This document shows positions 1 to 9,111 of a DNA stretch of 64,000 nt, in pieces. A model generated the notes under the pieces. It was not told the DNA's origin. It was given only the letters and a program-made list of their open reading frames with translations, and did not search any database. This stretch comes from Halochromatium salexigens (lineage in GTDB: Bacteria; Pseudomonadota; Gammaproteobacteria; Chromatiales; Chromatiaceae): positions 140,914 through 204,913 of the forward strand of contig NZ_NHSF01000054.1 of NCBI RefSeq assembly GCF_016653295.1, written 5' to 3'. Both the position numbers and the translations under genes were made by a program. Positions within the stretch are counted from its first letter, which is position 1; each line of letters starts with the position of its first letter.

Positions 1-1327
1 GTGGTTCTTGACGTAATAGAGATCGTACTGGAGCTTTTCCTTGGCGTCTTGGACCGAGGCACCATAGGGATAGCGCACCTGCGCCCAGCCACTGATGCCG
101 GGGCGGATGCTGTGTCGGGCCAGGAAATAGGGGATCTGCTTGCTGAGCTGATTGACGAACAGCGGGCGTTCCGGGCGCGGGCCGATAAAGGACATCTCAC
201 CCCTAAGAACATTGAGGATCTGCGGTAGCTCGTCGATGCGCAATGTGCGGATCACGCGTCCGACCCGGGTAATGCGATCGTCGTTGCCGGCTGCCCAGCG
301 GGGCTGTCCGTCCTTTTCTGCATCCGGGCGCATGCTCCGGAACTTACAGATCTCGAACGGTTTGTTGCCGAGGCCGACTCGGGTTTGCCAGTACAGGATC
401 GGTCCTGGGCCCTCGAGCTTGATGGCGATGATCGTGAGCAGCATCACGGGCAAGGTCACGAGGAGCAGGACCAAGCTCAGGAGGATGTCGAACACGCGCT
501 TGATGAGATTGCCGAACCAGCTCTGGCGGAAACCGCTGCCGAAGACAAGCCAGCTGCTGTTCATCGAGTCTAGCTGCAGGCGTTGATGCTCGCGCTCGAA
601 GAAGGAGGAGATGTCGGTGACGGTGATGCCATGCAGCTTGCACTCCAGCAGATCCTTGATGGGCAGGCTGTTGCGCCGCTCGCGGATGGCGACGACGATT
701 TCCTCGGCCTTGATGCTGCGGGCGAGATTGAGCAGGGTCTGACCGTTTTCGAGATAGATCGTACGATTCGCGGGGACTTCGCCTGGTTCCGTGGACTCAA
801 TAGCGAGGAACGCGAGGATCTTGTACGGATTATGCGCATTGGCATGGGTGCTTGCCGTTTCCAGCGTCATGGCGCGACTGCCCGATCCGAGCACGAGGAT
901 GCGGCGCGCAAAGGTGTCGGAGCGGCTGACGCGGCGATAGACCAAGCGCTCGCTGGCGAGCACGATGAAGACCACGCCGATGCTGATGGCGAAGACCTCG
1001 GTGCCTGGTAACCTGAGTGGAAGCATGGGACCGATGAGTGCAAGCGCGGCCAGGGTCAGCAGCAGGGCGGCCGCGATGCGCAGTATGTCGTCGAGCCCCT
1101 CGGTGCCGACCTGGGCACGGGCTTCGCGATCGTAGAGCCCCATGGTTTCCATGATTAAAGACCATGGCAATCGCGAGTACGAGGTTGATACCGAACTGCG
1201 CTCCCTGCTCGTCAGGCACCTGAGCAATATTAATCAGGGCCAATTGCAGGCAGGCAACAATGAGCAGGATCTCAATGCCCGCCAGGATGAGCGTTTGGCG
1301 CGAGATGTGATGTCCGAAGAGCCGCAA
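1..1327 (-). CDS. Polyprenyl-phosphate sugar phosphotransferase (EpsB/WcaJ-like), frameshifted, 3' end outside window
   Basis: The family transfers a hexose-1-phosphate to undecaprenyl phosphate to start exopolysaccharide synthesis. The N-terminus (RLFGHHISRQT, then several hydrophobic helices) and the C-terminal half (KFRSMRPDAEK, TRVGRVIRTLRIDELPQ, GEMSFIGPRPERP, RPGISGWAQV) are typical of the PEP-CTERM/EpsB-type subfamily. I chose the TTG at 1327 because it puts the family-typical MRLFGHH at the N-terminus and has AGGG about 7 nt upstream; ATG starts further out only add unrelated residues. The frame breaks near 1157-1159: upstream reads LVLAIAMVF, and METMGLYDREA continues one frame over. 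Removing one base of the TTT run restores LAIAMVLIMETMGLYD. Either the gene is broken or there is a one-base sequencing error. The C-terminus continues past the left edge. Family call secure; intactness doubtful. Confidence 0.85.
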
Positions 1328-1430
1328 TGTCTTGCCCTCATCCTTATCGATGACTTTAGTGACGTCATGTTGTAAGTCTACGCTGTGAACTCCGTCACAG
1401 CCAGAGCTTACGCGCGCTGATAAGGCTTGA

Positions 1431-1550
1431 CATGGCTTCCCGCAGCCGCCTGAGCGCGCCGACATCCTGGTGCTCGAGAGCACCTACGGCGATCGCTGCC
1501 ACGAAGATTATGGCGGCAGCCGAGCAGTATTTTGGCGTCGACGGTTGTAA
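1431..1550 (+). pseudogene. Relic of a beta-CASP metallo-beta-lactamase (Ysh1/CPSF-like RNA exonuclease)
   Basis: An open stretch with no usable start reads PPERADILVLESTYGDRCHE from 1446, then degenerates and stops with TAA at 1548-1550. The segment ADxLVxESTYGDRxH is a signature of the beta-CASP metallo-beta-lactamase family (CPSF73/Ysh1-like RNA-processing exonucleases), where it lies after the catalytic MBL core. No flanking MBL motifs (HxHxDH) or beta-CASP domain are present, so this is a fragment of about 35 codons, probably left by deletion or rearrangement. It lies in the otherwise gene-free stretch between the frameshifted sugar transferase and ilvI. The motif is read directly from the sequence; the relic interpretation is inference. 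Confidence 0.6.
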
Positions 1551-1865
1551 TGCGCGGGTGGATCGACTCAGCGGGCTCGCCGGCGCGGGTTGACCATGGT
1601 CTTGGTTGTTTAGTATTTTTATACGTTTCCCGAGGCCATGCTTTCGGTGCATGGCTCCTTGTCAAGACCCTCTTGGCCCCTCAGGTATCGGCTTTGAGGC
1701 CGACCGTCGCCTGTGCGGGTGCTCGGCATGTTTGACATCTCACCGGTTGCTGCCTCGGCGGCTGTGAGCAGCGGATGCTGCCTCGTGGCCTCCGGGTCGA
1801 TCCGTACGGAGGACGCCTGCGTGCAATCACATTTGGCCGATGGGCCTGACCCTAACGAGACCGCG

Positions 1866-3611
1866 ATGGCGGCTGAGCGACCGCTACTGAGTGGCGCCGA
1901 GATCGCTATTCAGGCGCTGATCGACGAGGGTGTCGAATACGTCTTTGGCTACCCTGGCGGGGCCGTATTGCATATCTACGACGCGCTTTTTCAGCGCGGC
2001 GATGCGATCAAGCATGTCTTGGTCCGCCATGAGCAGGGGGCGACCCATGCCGCAGACGGTTATGCGCGCGCGACCGGCAAATGCGGCGTCTGCTTGGTGA
2101 CCTCAGGGCCGGGCGCGACTAATGCGGTCACCGGCATTGCCACCGCGCATCTGGACTCGATCCCGTTGGTGGTGATCACCGGTCAGGTACCGACGCCGGT
2201 CATCGGCAGCGATGCCTTCCAGGAGGTCGACACCGTCGGCATCACGCGTCCCTGCGTCAAACACAATTTTCTGGTCAAGCGGCTCGAAGACCTTGCGGAA
2301 ACCATCCGTAAGGCGTTCTATATCGCGCAGTCCGGGCGTCCCGGACCGGTAGTGGTCGATATCCCGAAGGATGTGACCGATCCGAATGTCAAGATTCCTT
2401 ACGTTTATCCGCGCGATCTGAACATCCGCTCTTACAACCCGGCCAAGCGCGGCCATCTCGGGCAGATCCGCAAGGCGGTCGAGGCCATGCTCGATGCCAA
2501 GCGGCCGATCTTCTACACCGGCGGCGGCGCGGTGCTGGACGATGCCGCCGCGCCACTGACCGAGCTGGTGCGTGCACTCGGCTTCCCGATCACCAGCACC
2601 CTGATGGGGCTGGGTGCCTACCCGATGACCGACAAGCAGTTCCTCGGCATGCTCGGGATGCACGGCACCTATGAGGCCAACATGGCCATGCACGAGACCG
2701 ATTGCCTGATCGCGATCGGCGCGCGCTTCGACGATCGGGTCACCGGCAAGATCGAGCATTTCTGTCCGCATGCCGAGATCATCCATGTCGATGTCGACCC
2801 CTCGTCGATCTCGAAGAATGTGAAGGTGCAGGTGCCGATCGTCGGCCCGGTCGGCAGCGTCGTCACCGACATGCTTAGCATCCTGCGCGAGAGCGGCGGG
2901 CGCCCGGATCAGACCGCGCTCGCGGCCTGGTGGGAACAGATCGATGCCTGGCGCGGCATCGACTGCATGCGCTACGACCGCTCGAGCCCGATGATCAAGC
3001 CGCAGTTCGCGGTCGAGACCCTGTACAAGGTCACCAACGGCGACCTCTACCTGACTTCGGATGTCGGTCAGCATCAGATGTTCGCGGCCCAGTTCTATCC
3101 GTTCGACAAGCCGCGCCGTTGGATCAACTCGGGTGGGCTCGGCACCATGGGCTTCGGCCTGCCGGCGGCGATGGGCGTGCAGCTCGGTCATCCGGACGCA
3201 CAGGTGGCCTGTATCTCGGGCGAGGCGAGCATCCTGATGTGCATCCAGGAGATGGCAACCTGCAAGCAGTACAGTCTGCCGATCAAGGTCGTACTGCTGA
3301 ACAACGGCTACATGGGCATGGTGCGCCAGTGGCAGGAGTTCTTCTACGAGAGCCGCTACGCCCATTCCTATGTCGACGCCTTGCCAGATTTCGTCGCCCT
3401 GGCGCAGAGCTTCGGCCATGTCGGCATGCGCGTCGAGCAGCCGGATCAGCTCGAGTCGGCGATGCGCGAGGCCTTTGCGATGAAGGATCGCTTCGTCTTC
3501 CTCGATGTGATCGTCGATCCATCTGAGAATGTCTATCCGATGATTTGCGCGGGTAAGGGCCATCACGAGATGGAACTGCCGCCAACCATGTCTGAGCGGG
3601 AGCTGGCCTAG
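1866..3611 (+). CDS. ilvI: Acetolactate synthase, large catalytic subunit
   Basis: ThDP-dependent condensation of pyruvate (with pyruvate or 2-ketobutyrate), the first common step of valine, leucine and isoleucine synthesis. The ATG at 1866 gives 581 residues, the usual family length; an upstream GTG frame adds about 50 atypical residues. The N-terminal ThDP domain has FGYPGGAVLHIYD and the catalytic Glu56 in VRHEQGATHAADGYAR; the C-terminal domain has NSGGLGTMGFGLPAAMG and LNNGYMGMVRQWQEF. The usual GDG of the ThDP/Mg motif reads GEA (SGEASILM), a variant I recall in other proteobacterial IlvI proteins. Followed 14 nt later by the small subunit and then ilvC, forming an ilvIHC operon. The gene could equally be named ilvB; ilvI fits the pairing with an IlvH-like small subunit. 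Confidence 0.96.
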   Translation: MAAERPLLSGAEIAIQALIDEGVEYVFGYPGGAVLHIYDALFQRGDAIKHVLVRHEQGATHAADGYARATGKCGVCLVTSGPGATNAVTGIATAHLDSIPLVVITGQVPTPVIGSDAFQEVDTVGITRPCVKHNFLVKRLEDLAETIRKAFYIAQSGRPGPVVVDIPKDVTDPNVKIPYVYPRDLNIRSYNPAKRGHLGQIRKAVEAMLDAKRPIFYTGGGAVLDDAAAPLTELVRALGFPITSTLMGLGAYPMTDKQFLGMLGMHGTYEANMAMHETDCLIAIGARFDDRVTGKIEHFCPHAEIIHVDVDPSSISKNVKVQVPIVGPVGSVVTDMLSILRESGGRPDQTALAAWWEQIDAWRGIDCMRYDRSSPMIKPQFAVETLYKVTNGDLYLTSDVGQHQMFAAQFYPFDKPRRWINSGGLGTMGFGLPAAMGVQLGHPDAQVACISGEASILMCIQEMATCKQYSLPIKVVLLNNGYMGMVRQWQEFFYESRYAHSYVDALPDFVALAQSFGHVGMRVEQPDQLESAMREAFAMKDRFVFLDVIVDPSENVYPMICAGKGHHEMELPPTMSERELA

Positions 3612-3625
3612 GGCCTGGAAGCAGC

Positions 3626-5184
<1,559 letters not shown>

Positions 5185-5213
5185 CCAGCCGCCGCGCTGA
5201 GCGCAAGTCACGC

Positions 5214-5240
5214 AAAAAGGCCCCGAATCGGGGCCTTTTT
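5214..5240 (+). terminator. Rho-independent terminator of ilvIHC
   Basis: A perfect GC-rich stem (GGCCCC / GGGGCC, loop GAATC) is flanked by A5 on the left and T5 on the right, 29 nt after the ilvC stop. The flanking A/T tracts make it potentially bidirectional, so it may also stop transcription coming from the other direction. Confidence 0.9.
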
Positions 5241-5262
5241 GCTGTCTGGAAGCGCTCTGCTA

Positions 5263-5547
5263 CTAGCCTATGCCCAACTCGGCATGGGAGCCCAGTCGTA
5301 CGAGTTGCAGTGTCTCTGCGTCAGGTTTGCGATAAATCAAAATCAGGTCGGGTTTGATGTGGCAGTCGCGGTGGTCTTTCCAGTCCCCGGTGAGGGCATG
5401 GTCGCGATACTGCTCAGGGAGATGGAGATCCCGGGCGAGGATCTCGATGATCTTCGTAAAGTCGCCTTGCAGGGATTGTCGGTGCCTGCCTTTCGCTTCG
5501 CGCTTGAGATCGCGTTTGAAGCTTGAGGTTTGTTTAATCTTCCGCAT
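5263..5547 (-). CDS. yafQ: YafQ-family mRNA interferase toxin (type II TA)
   Basis: A 94-residue RelE/ParE-superfamily toxin of the YafQ branch, a ribosome-dependent mRNA endonuclease. The catalytic set known for YafQ lines up: His50 (RDHALTGDW), His63 and Asp67 (DCHIKPDLILIYRKP) and His88 (LVRLGSHAELG), so the toxin looks intact. It is the second gene of a pair with the DinJ-like antitoxin and overlaps its 3' end by 14 nt, the usual antitoxin-first order. It sits between the ilv terminator and the cytochrome genes and is probably an acquired module, although base composition does not stand out by eye. Confidence 0.92.
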   Translation of the reverse strand: MRKIKQTSSFKRDLKREAKGRHRQSLQGDFTKIIEILARDLHLPEQYRDHALTGDWKDHRDCHIKPDLILIYRKPDAETLQLVRLGSHAELGIG

Positions 5548-5788
5548 CCAGAACGGCTTGCAGCTGATCCAGCGTCACCGTCTCTGTCTCTCCTTGGCGC
5601 GCCGCTCGCATCGCAGCGATGGTTTCTTCGTTGGGCACCAGCGGCTCAAACGGCAAGGCGTGCTCTCTGGCAATCCGAGTCATCATGATGCGGAAGGCAT
5701 CGGAAACGGTCAGCCCCATGGCCGCGAGCACAGCGGTTGCCTCGTTTTTAACCTCCTCGCTAATGCGCGCCCGCACGACGGTATTCAT
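5534..5788 (-). CDS. dinJ: DinJ/RelB-family antitoxin
   Basis: An 84-residue antitoxin. Its N-terminal ribbon-helix-helix (MNTVVRARISEEVKNEATAVLAAMG, then LTVSDAFRIMMTRIARE) is the DinJ signature and would bind operator DNA for autoregulation. The C-terminal acidic tail (EDxxQAVLDAED type) is the expected toxin-neutralising part. The gene precedes yafQ on the same strand, overlapping it by 14 nt. The ATG at 5788 begins directly with the conserved MNTVVRARI. The 96-nt gap to the cytochrome b gene likely holds the shared promoter and operator of the pair. Confidence 0.92.
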   Translation of the reverse strand: MNTVVRARISEEVKNEATAVLAAMGLTVSDAFRIMMTRIAREHALPFEPLVPNEETIAAMRAARQGETETVTLDQLQAVLDAED

Positions 5789-5884
5789 GGCCTAAGCCTC
5801 TGGTAAGGATCACTTGGGCCACATTGTAGCCCAAGTTGGGGCCGCGTAACCAATGCCGAGCCTCAGAATCCGTTGGACCTAGAG

Positions 5885-6538
5885 CTAACGGATCTGAGAA
5901 GGCTCATCCGTGCGCAGATAGGCCTCTTCTTCCGGCGTCAGGTCCACCTCGTCGAAGCCGGTGATCATTGGCATCACATGCTCGCGGAAGGAATGACCGG
6001 TGGTGAGCAGGTAGACATGGATGAGCACGAAGGCGAGGATCGCGAAGGCGGCGGCGGTATGCACCAGCGCGATGTTCTCGAGCCAGACCGGGGCATTCGG
6101 CAGATTGCGCCAAGCGTAGTAGGACAGATAGGTCAGGCCGCTGACCCAGATCGCGGGGAAGAGCACGATCTTGAGCACCAGATAGGCCAGGGCCTGCAGC
6201 GGGTTGTGCTTGCGCCAGTAGGCCTTGCGGTAGGGATGGCGCTCGCCCTTGAAGATGCCGTAGACGTAGAAGCGCAGCACACTCCAGAGGCCGCTGCCGG
6301 TCGGGATGAAGTGCCGCCAGGCCCCCGTGGTGAAGAGCCAGAAGACGCTGAAGGCCCACAGCAGCAACAAGGCGAAGGCGGCCAGGGTGTGCAGGGTCAC
6401 CGCGTCCTCGAAGCTGAGCAGACCATGGAAGCCGTGCAGCCCGAAGCCGCTGATCAGCAGCAGCATGATCAGCGCCATCTGGCACCAGTGCCAGAAGCGC
6501 TCGAAGATGCTGAAGATCTTGACGTGATGTAGGGCCAT
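5885..6538 (-). CDS. Membrane cytochrome b subunit paired with octaheme cytochrome c
   Basis: A 217-residue integral membrane protein with four hydrophobic helices, resembling the cytochrome b subunits of thiosulfate reductase or formate dehydrogenase (FdnI/PhsC-like, cytochrome b561 fold). Candidate haem b ligands are His17 in RFWHW, His50 in VTLHTLAAF and histidines in the last helices (ALVHTAAAF, LIHVYLLTTGH). Its ATG overlaps the stop of the octaheme cytochrome gene (ATGA), so the two are translationally coupled. The likely role is electron exchange between the quinone pool and the periplasmic octaheme protein. The C-terminal 30 residues are hydrophilic and acidic. The exact electron donor is inference. 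Confidence 0.85.
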   Translation of the reverse strand: MALHHVKIFSIFERFWHWCQMALIMLLLISGFGLHGFHGLLSFEDAVTLHTLAAFALLLLWAFSVFWLFTTGAWRHFIPTGSGLWSVLRFYVYGIFKGERHPYRKAYWRKHNPLQALAYLVLKIVLFPAIWVSGLTYLSYYAWRNLPNAPVWLENIALVHTAAAFAILAFVLIHVYLLTTGHSFREHVMPMITGFDEVDLTPEEEAYLRTDEPSQIR

Positions 6539-8262
6539 CAGTGTTGGTCTCCTTTCGGCGAGAAGAAGCGGATGCCGCCGTGGATGAGGATGCCACCGAA
6601 GATTCCAAAAACCAGGAAGGTGCCGAGGATATCAATCCAGCGGTTGCGGTCACGGCCGGGCAGATAGACACCCTTGACCTCGGCGAGACGGCTGTCTTTC
6701 GGGGTGTGACAGTCGCCGCAGGCGAGGGCCTGCTCCTTAGGCGCCACCATGTGGGTGATCGGCCACCAGGAGAGGGTCTCGATGAAGCCGTATTCGCCCG
6801 AGTAGTCGAGGCCGAAGTCGGCCATGCCCTTCTCGATCGCGGCACCCATGTCGTAGTTGCCCCAGTAGGCGGCCTCGTCCTCGCCCCAAAGGTGGGTGTA
6901 GACCAGGGTGCCATTGCCCTTGTCGTAGGGCTGCCAGGTATGCATGCGCTTGAACGGCCAAATCCGTGAGCGCTCATCCTCGCGCGAGCCGGTGAAGCCG
7001 TTGATCTCGATCGACTCGGCGTTGGGGTCGAACCGGGTGTCGATGGTGGTGTAGCGCATCTGGCCATCGAACCAGTCGTACTCGGGGACGACGTTCTCGT
7101 CGTAGGTGAAATTGCCCTTGATCGACTTATAGGTGTAGCGGTGGTCGCCGTTACCCTGGATGTAGCCTTCCTCATGGTAGCCCTCGCCGTTGCGGGTCTT
7201 GCCGGCGGTGCGCCAATCCCAGTCGACCACGGTGGCCACCCCGCCGCGCGCGAACTCGGGGATGTGGCAGGTCTGGCAGGCGATGCTCTGCACATGGTCG
7301 TTGAGCTTGAAGGCGGCGATGGAGTCGACCGGGTGCGGCGCCAGTCCGTGGCAGGATTCGCAGGTAGCGACATCGCTGCGCTGGCCGGGGAGTCCGGTGC
7401 CCTCGGTGTCCTTGGAGACGACGTTGTAGCGGCTGCCGGCCCAGACGTGCTGGTTGGTCACATGGCAGGCGCTGCAGGCGAAGTTGAGCCCATCGACGCC
7501 CATGTGCACGTCGAGGCTGCGGGGTGGTTTGATCAGCGCGGTCGAAAGATCGCCGTGCTTGACGTTATCGCCACCGCCACCGTTGAAGTGACAGGTGCCG
7601 CAGTTGGCGCGCTCGGGCAGGTCGACGCTTTGCGCGGCGGCGACCAGATCGATCGGCGGCTTGCCCTCGAGCATCACCGAGCAGGCCGCATGGCCCTCGC
7701 TGTTTGGGGTCTTGTAGTAGGTGCCGGTGGTTTCGTGACAGACCAGGCAGTCGATCTTGGTCTCGTCGGTGAAATCGAAAGTTTCGTCCTTCCAGCCATA
7801 GCCGGCGTGGCACTGGGCGCACATGCCCTCGTTGCCACGCGAGTTGGTGCAGAAGTTATTGATCAGGTAGCGCTTGCCAAGCTGCTGGCCGGTGTTCGGG
7901 TCTGTGTACGACCAAGTCCAATGGATGTTGCGCATGAAGTGCTCACCGGTCTCGGTATGGCAGCCGAGACAGGCCTGGGTCACCTCGGAGCCGTTGGCGA
8001 ACGGCCCCTTGAGTGCCTCGAACTTGGTGTGATCGGCGGTGCCACCGCGCAGCGGCCCGGAGATCTGCGGCCCTGAGGTCTCGGAGGCGGGTGGCGTTGG
8101 CCAACCGCTGGGCTCGGCGCTGATGAGTTGGCCGAAGAGGCTCAAGCTAACGGCAAGCACGCCGGCGGTGAAGGATCGGCCGAGGGGGTTGGGCCGCATG
8201 GATCGTTTTTCGACTGGTCGTCGCGGGATCGAGGGGGTGCGGAAGCCAGGGAGACCGCGCAT
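6538..8262 (-). CDS. Octaheme c-type cytochrome, tetrathionate reductase (OTR) family
   Basis: A secreted, membrane-anchored multihaem cytochrome. Eight CXXCH motifs are visible in order: CLGCH, CAQCH, CLVCH, CGTCH, CSACH, CESCH, CQTCH and CGDCH, as in the Shewanella OTR family, which reduces tetrathionate, nitrite or hydroxylamine in vitro. The ATG at 8262 has an ideal GGAGG 6 nt upstream. An ATG at 8199 begins closer to the hydrophobic signal (SFTAGVLAVSLSLFGQLISA) but lacks an RBS, so the signal peptide would have a long, basic n-region. A C-terminal helix (WIDILGTFLVFGIFGGILIHGG) anchors the protein. The ATGA overlap with the downstream cytochrome b gene indicates one operon. The physiological substrate cannot be told from sequence. 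Confidence 0.9.
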   Translation of the reverse strand: MRGLPGFRTPSIPRRPVEKRSMRPNPLGRSFTAGVLAVSLSLFGQLISAEPSGWPTPPASETSGPQISGPLRGGTADHTKFEALKGPFANGSEVTQACLGCHTETGEHFMRNIHWTWSYTDPNTGQQLGKRYLINNFCTNSRGNEGMCAQCHAGYGWKDETFDFTDETKIDCLVCHETTGTYYKTPNSEGHAACSVMLEGKPPIDLVAAAQSVDLPERANCGTCHFNGGGGDNVKHGDLSTALIKPPRSLDVHMGVDGLNFACSACHVTNQHVWAGSRYNVVSKDTEGTGLPGQRSDVATCESCHGLAPHPVDSIAAFKLNDHVQSIACQTCHIPEFARGGVATVVDWDWRTAGKTRNGEGYHEEGYIQGNGDHRYTYKSIKGNFTYDENVVPEYDWFDGQMRYTTIDTRFDPNAESIEINGFTGSREDERSRIWPFKRMHTWQPYDKGNGTLVYTHLWGEDEAAYWGNYDMGAAIEKGMADFGLDYSGEYGFIETLSWWPITHMVAPKEQALACGDCHTPKDSRLAEVKGVYLPGRDRNRWIDILGTFLVFGIFGGILIHGGIRFFSPKGDQH

Positions 8263-8427
8263 GGATTGCCTCCAGTCAGTAATCGGTGCGAACTCTAGAG
8301 GCGCAATCGCCATGAGTCTGACCGGTAAGACTGCGCCGAGCGCGGCGATGCGTCGCTGATATGGCGCAAATTCTCGGGCTTGAGGACTTGCCTGGCTGCG
8401 CTAGATCAATTCGTCGAGTGGCGAATC

Positions 8428-8452
8428 AAAAAACCCGCCTTGCGGCGGGTTC
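8428..8452 (-). terminator. Rho-independent terminator after the SCP2-like gene
   Basis: Read on the minus strand, AACCCGCC, loop GCAA and GGCGGGTT are followed by a T6 run, 63 nt beyond the stop of the SCP2-like gene. The same interval (8263-8514) also holds the promoter region of the octaheme cytochrome operon; I see no clear -35/-10 there. Confidence 0.85.
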
Positions 8453-8514
8453 GAGCGTGGCTCGCGCGTGCGGCGCAGGGACGGCGCAGGGACGGCGCAC
8501 GCGACCGCCGAGGA

Positions 8515-8928
8515 TCAACTGAGTTCGTCGGCGCCGATCTGCTGCATCAGGTTGAAGCTCTTGACGAAGGGCCCCGCCATGCGCGGATCCTTGATCATGG
8601 CCGAGTAATCGCCGGTCTTGAACTTGAGCTTACCGGTGGCGTAAGCGGTGCCCATGCCGACCATGCCGATGCCTTTCTCGACCCACTTCAACCAATCCTT
8701 CATGTCGGCGCGCATGTCCCAGTCGGGTTGCTCGTCGGACCAGTCGCCGGCGCGCACACAGACGCCGTTCTCGACCACGAAGACGCCGCGCGGATCGGAC
8801 TCATCCTTGAAGCCACAGGTGATGATGGAGTTGAAACCGATCTCAGCGAGCTTGCCGCTGACCTCGGGATCGTTGTTCCAGGCATCCTTGAGTTGGTTCA
8901 TCCATTCGGCGGAAAAGAGTTTGGCCAT
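8515..8928 (-). CDS. SCP2 sterol-binding-domain-like protein
   Basis: A 137-residue cytoplasmic protein matching the small stand-alone SCP2/sterol-transfer fold proteins: an N-terminal helix (LFSAEWMNQLKDAWNNDPE), a central beta-sheet (FVVENGVCVRAGDW), and the C-terminal ATGKLKFKTGDYSAMIKDP typical of the SCP2 ligand-binding cavity. These proteins are thought to bind hydrophobic ligands; no specific role is known. GGAGG sits 9 nt ahead of the ATG. The gene is monocistronic, with its own terminator. The 183-nt gap to ppx shows nothing recognisable. Confidence 0.75.
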   Translation of the reverse strand: MAKLFSAEWMNQLKDAWNNDPEVSGKLAEIGFNSIITCGFKDESDPRGVFVVENGVCVRAGDWSDEQPDWDMRADMKDWLKWVEKGIGMVGMGTAYATGKLKFKTGDYSAMIKDPRMAGPFVKSFNLMQQIGADELS

Positions 8929-9111
8929 GGGTAATGGTCCTCCGTTATGGGTATTGGGATCGGCTTCTGGATGGATGGTGGTGCGTGCTTGCGGCGAGGT
9001 TCGGCTCGACGCCCATCACGCGCGCGCAAACCTCGCACGCCGTTATTCTAACAGCAAGCCAGCTCGGACAGGGTTGCCGAACCGCGTCCGTGGCAGCCGA
9101 CAGCGAGCGCT

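Noticed and set aside
2103..3566. 487-codon open frame on the minus strand opposite ilvI
   Set aside because: GC-rich coding DNA leaves long antisense frames; the sequence is rich in H, R, D and L without any domain, and the plus frame is a clear IlvI.
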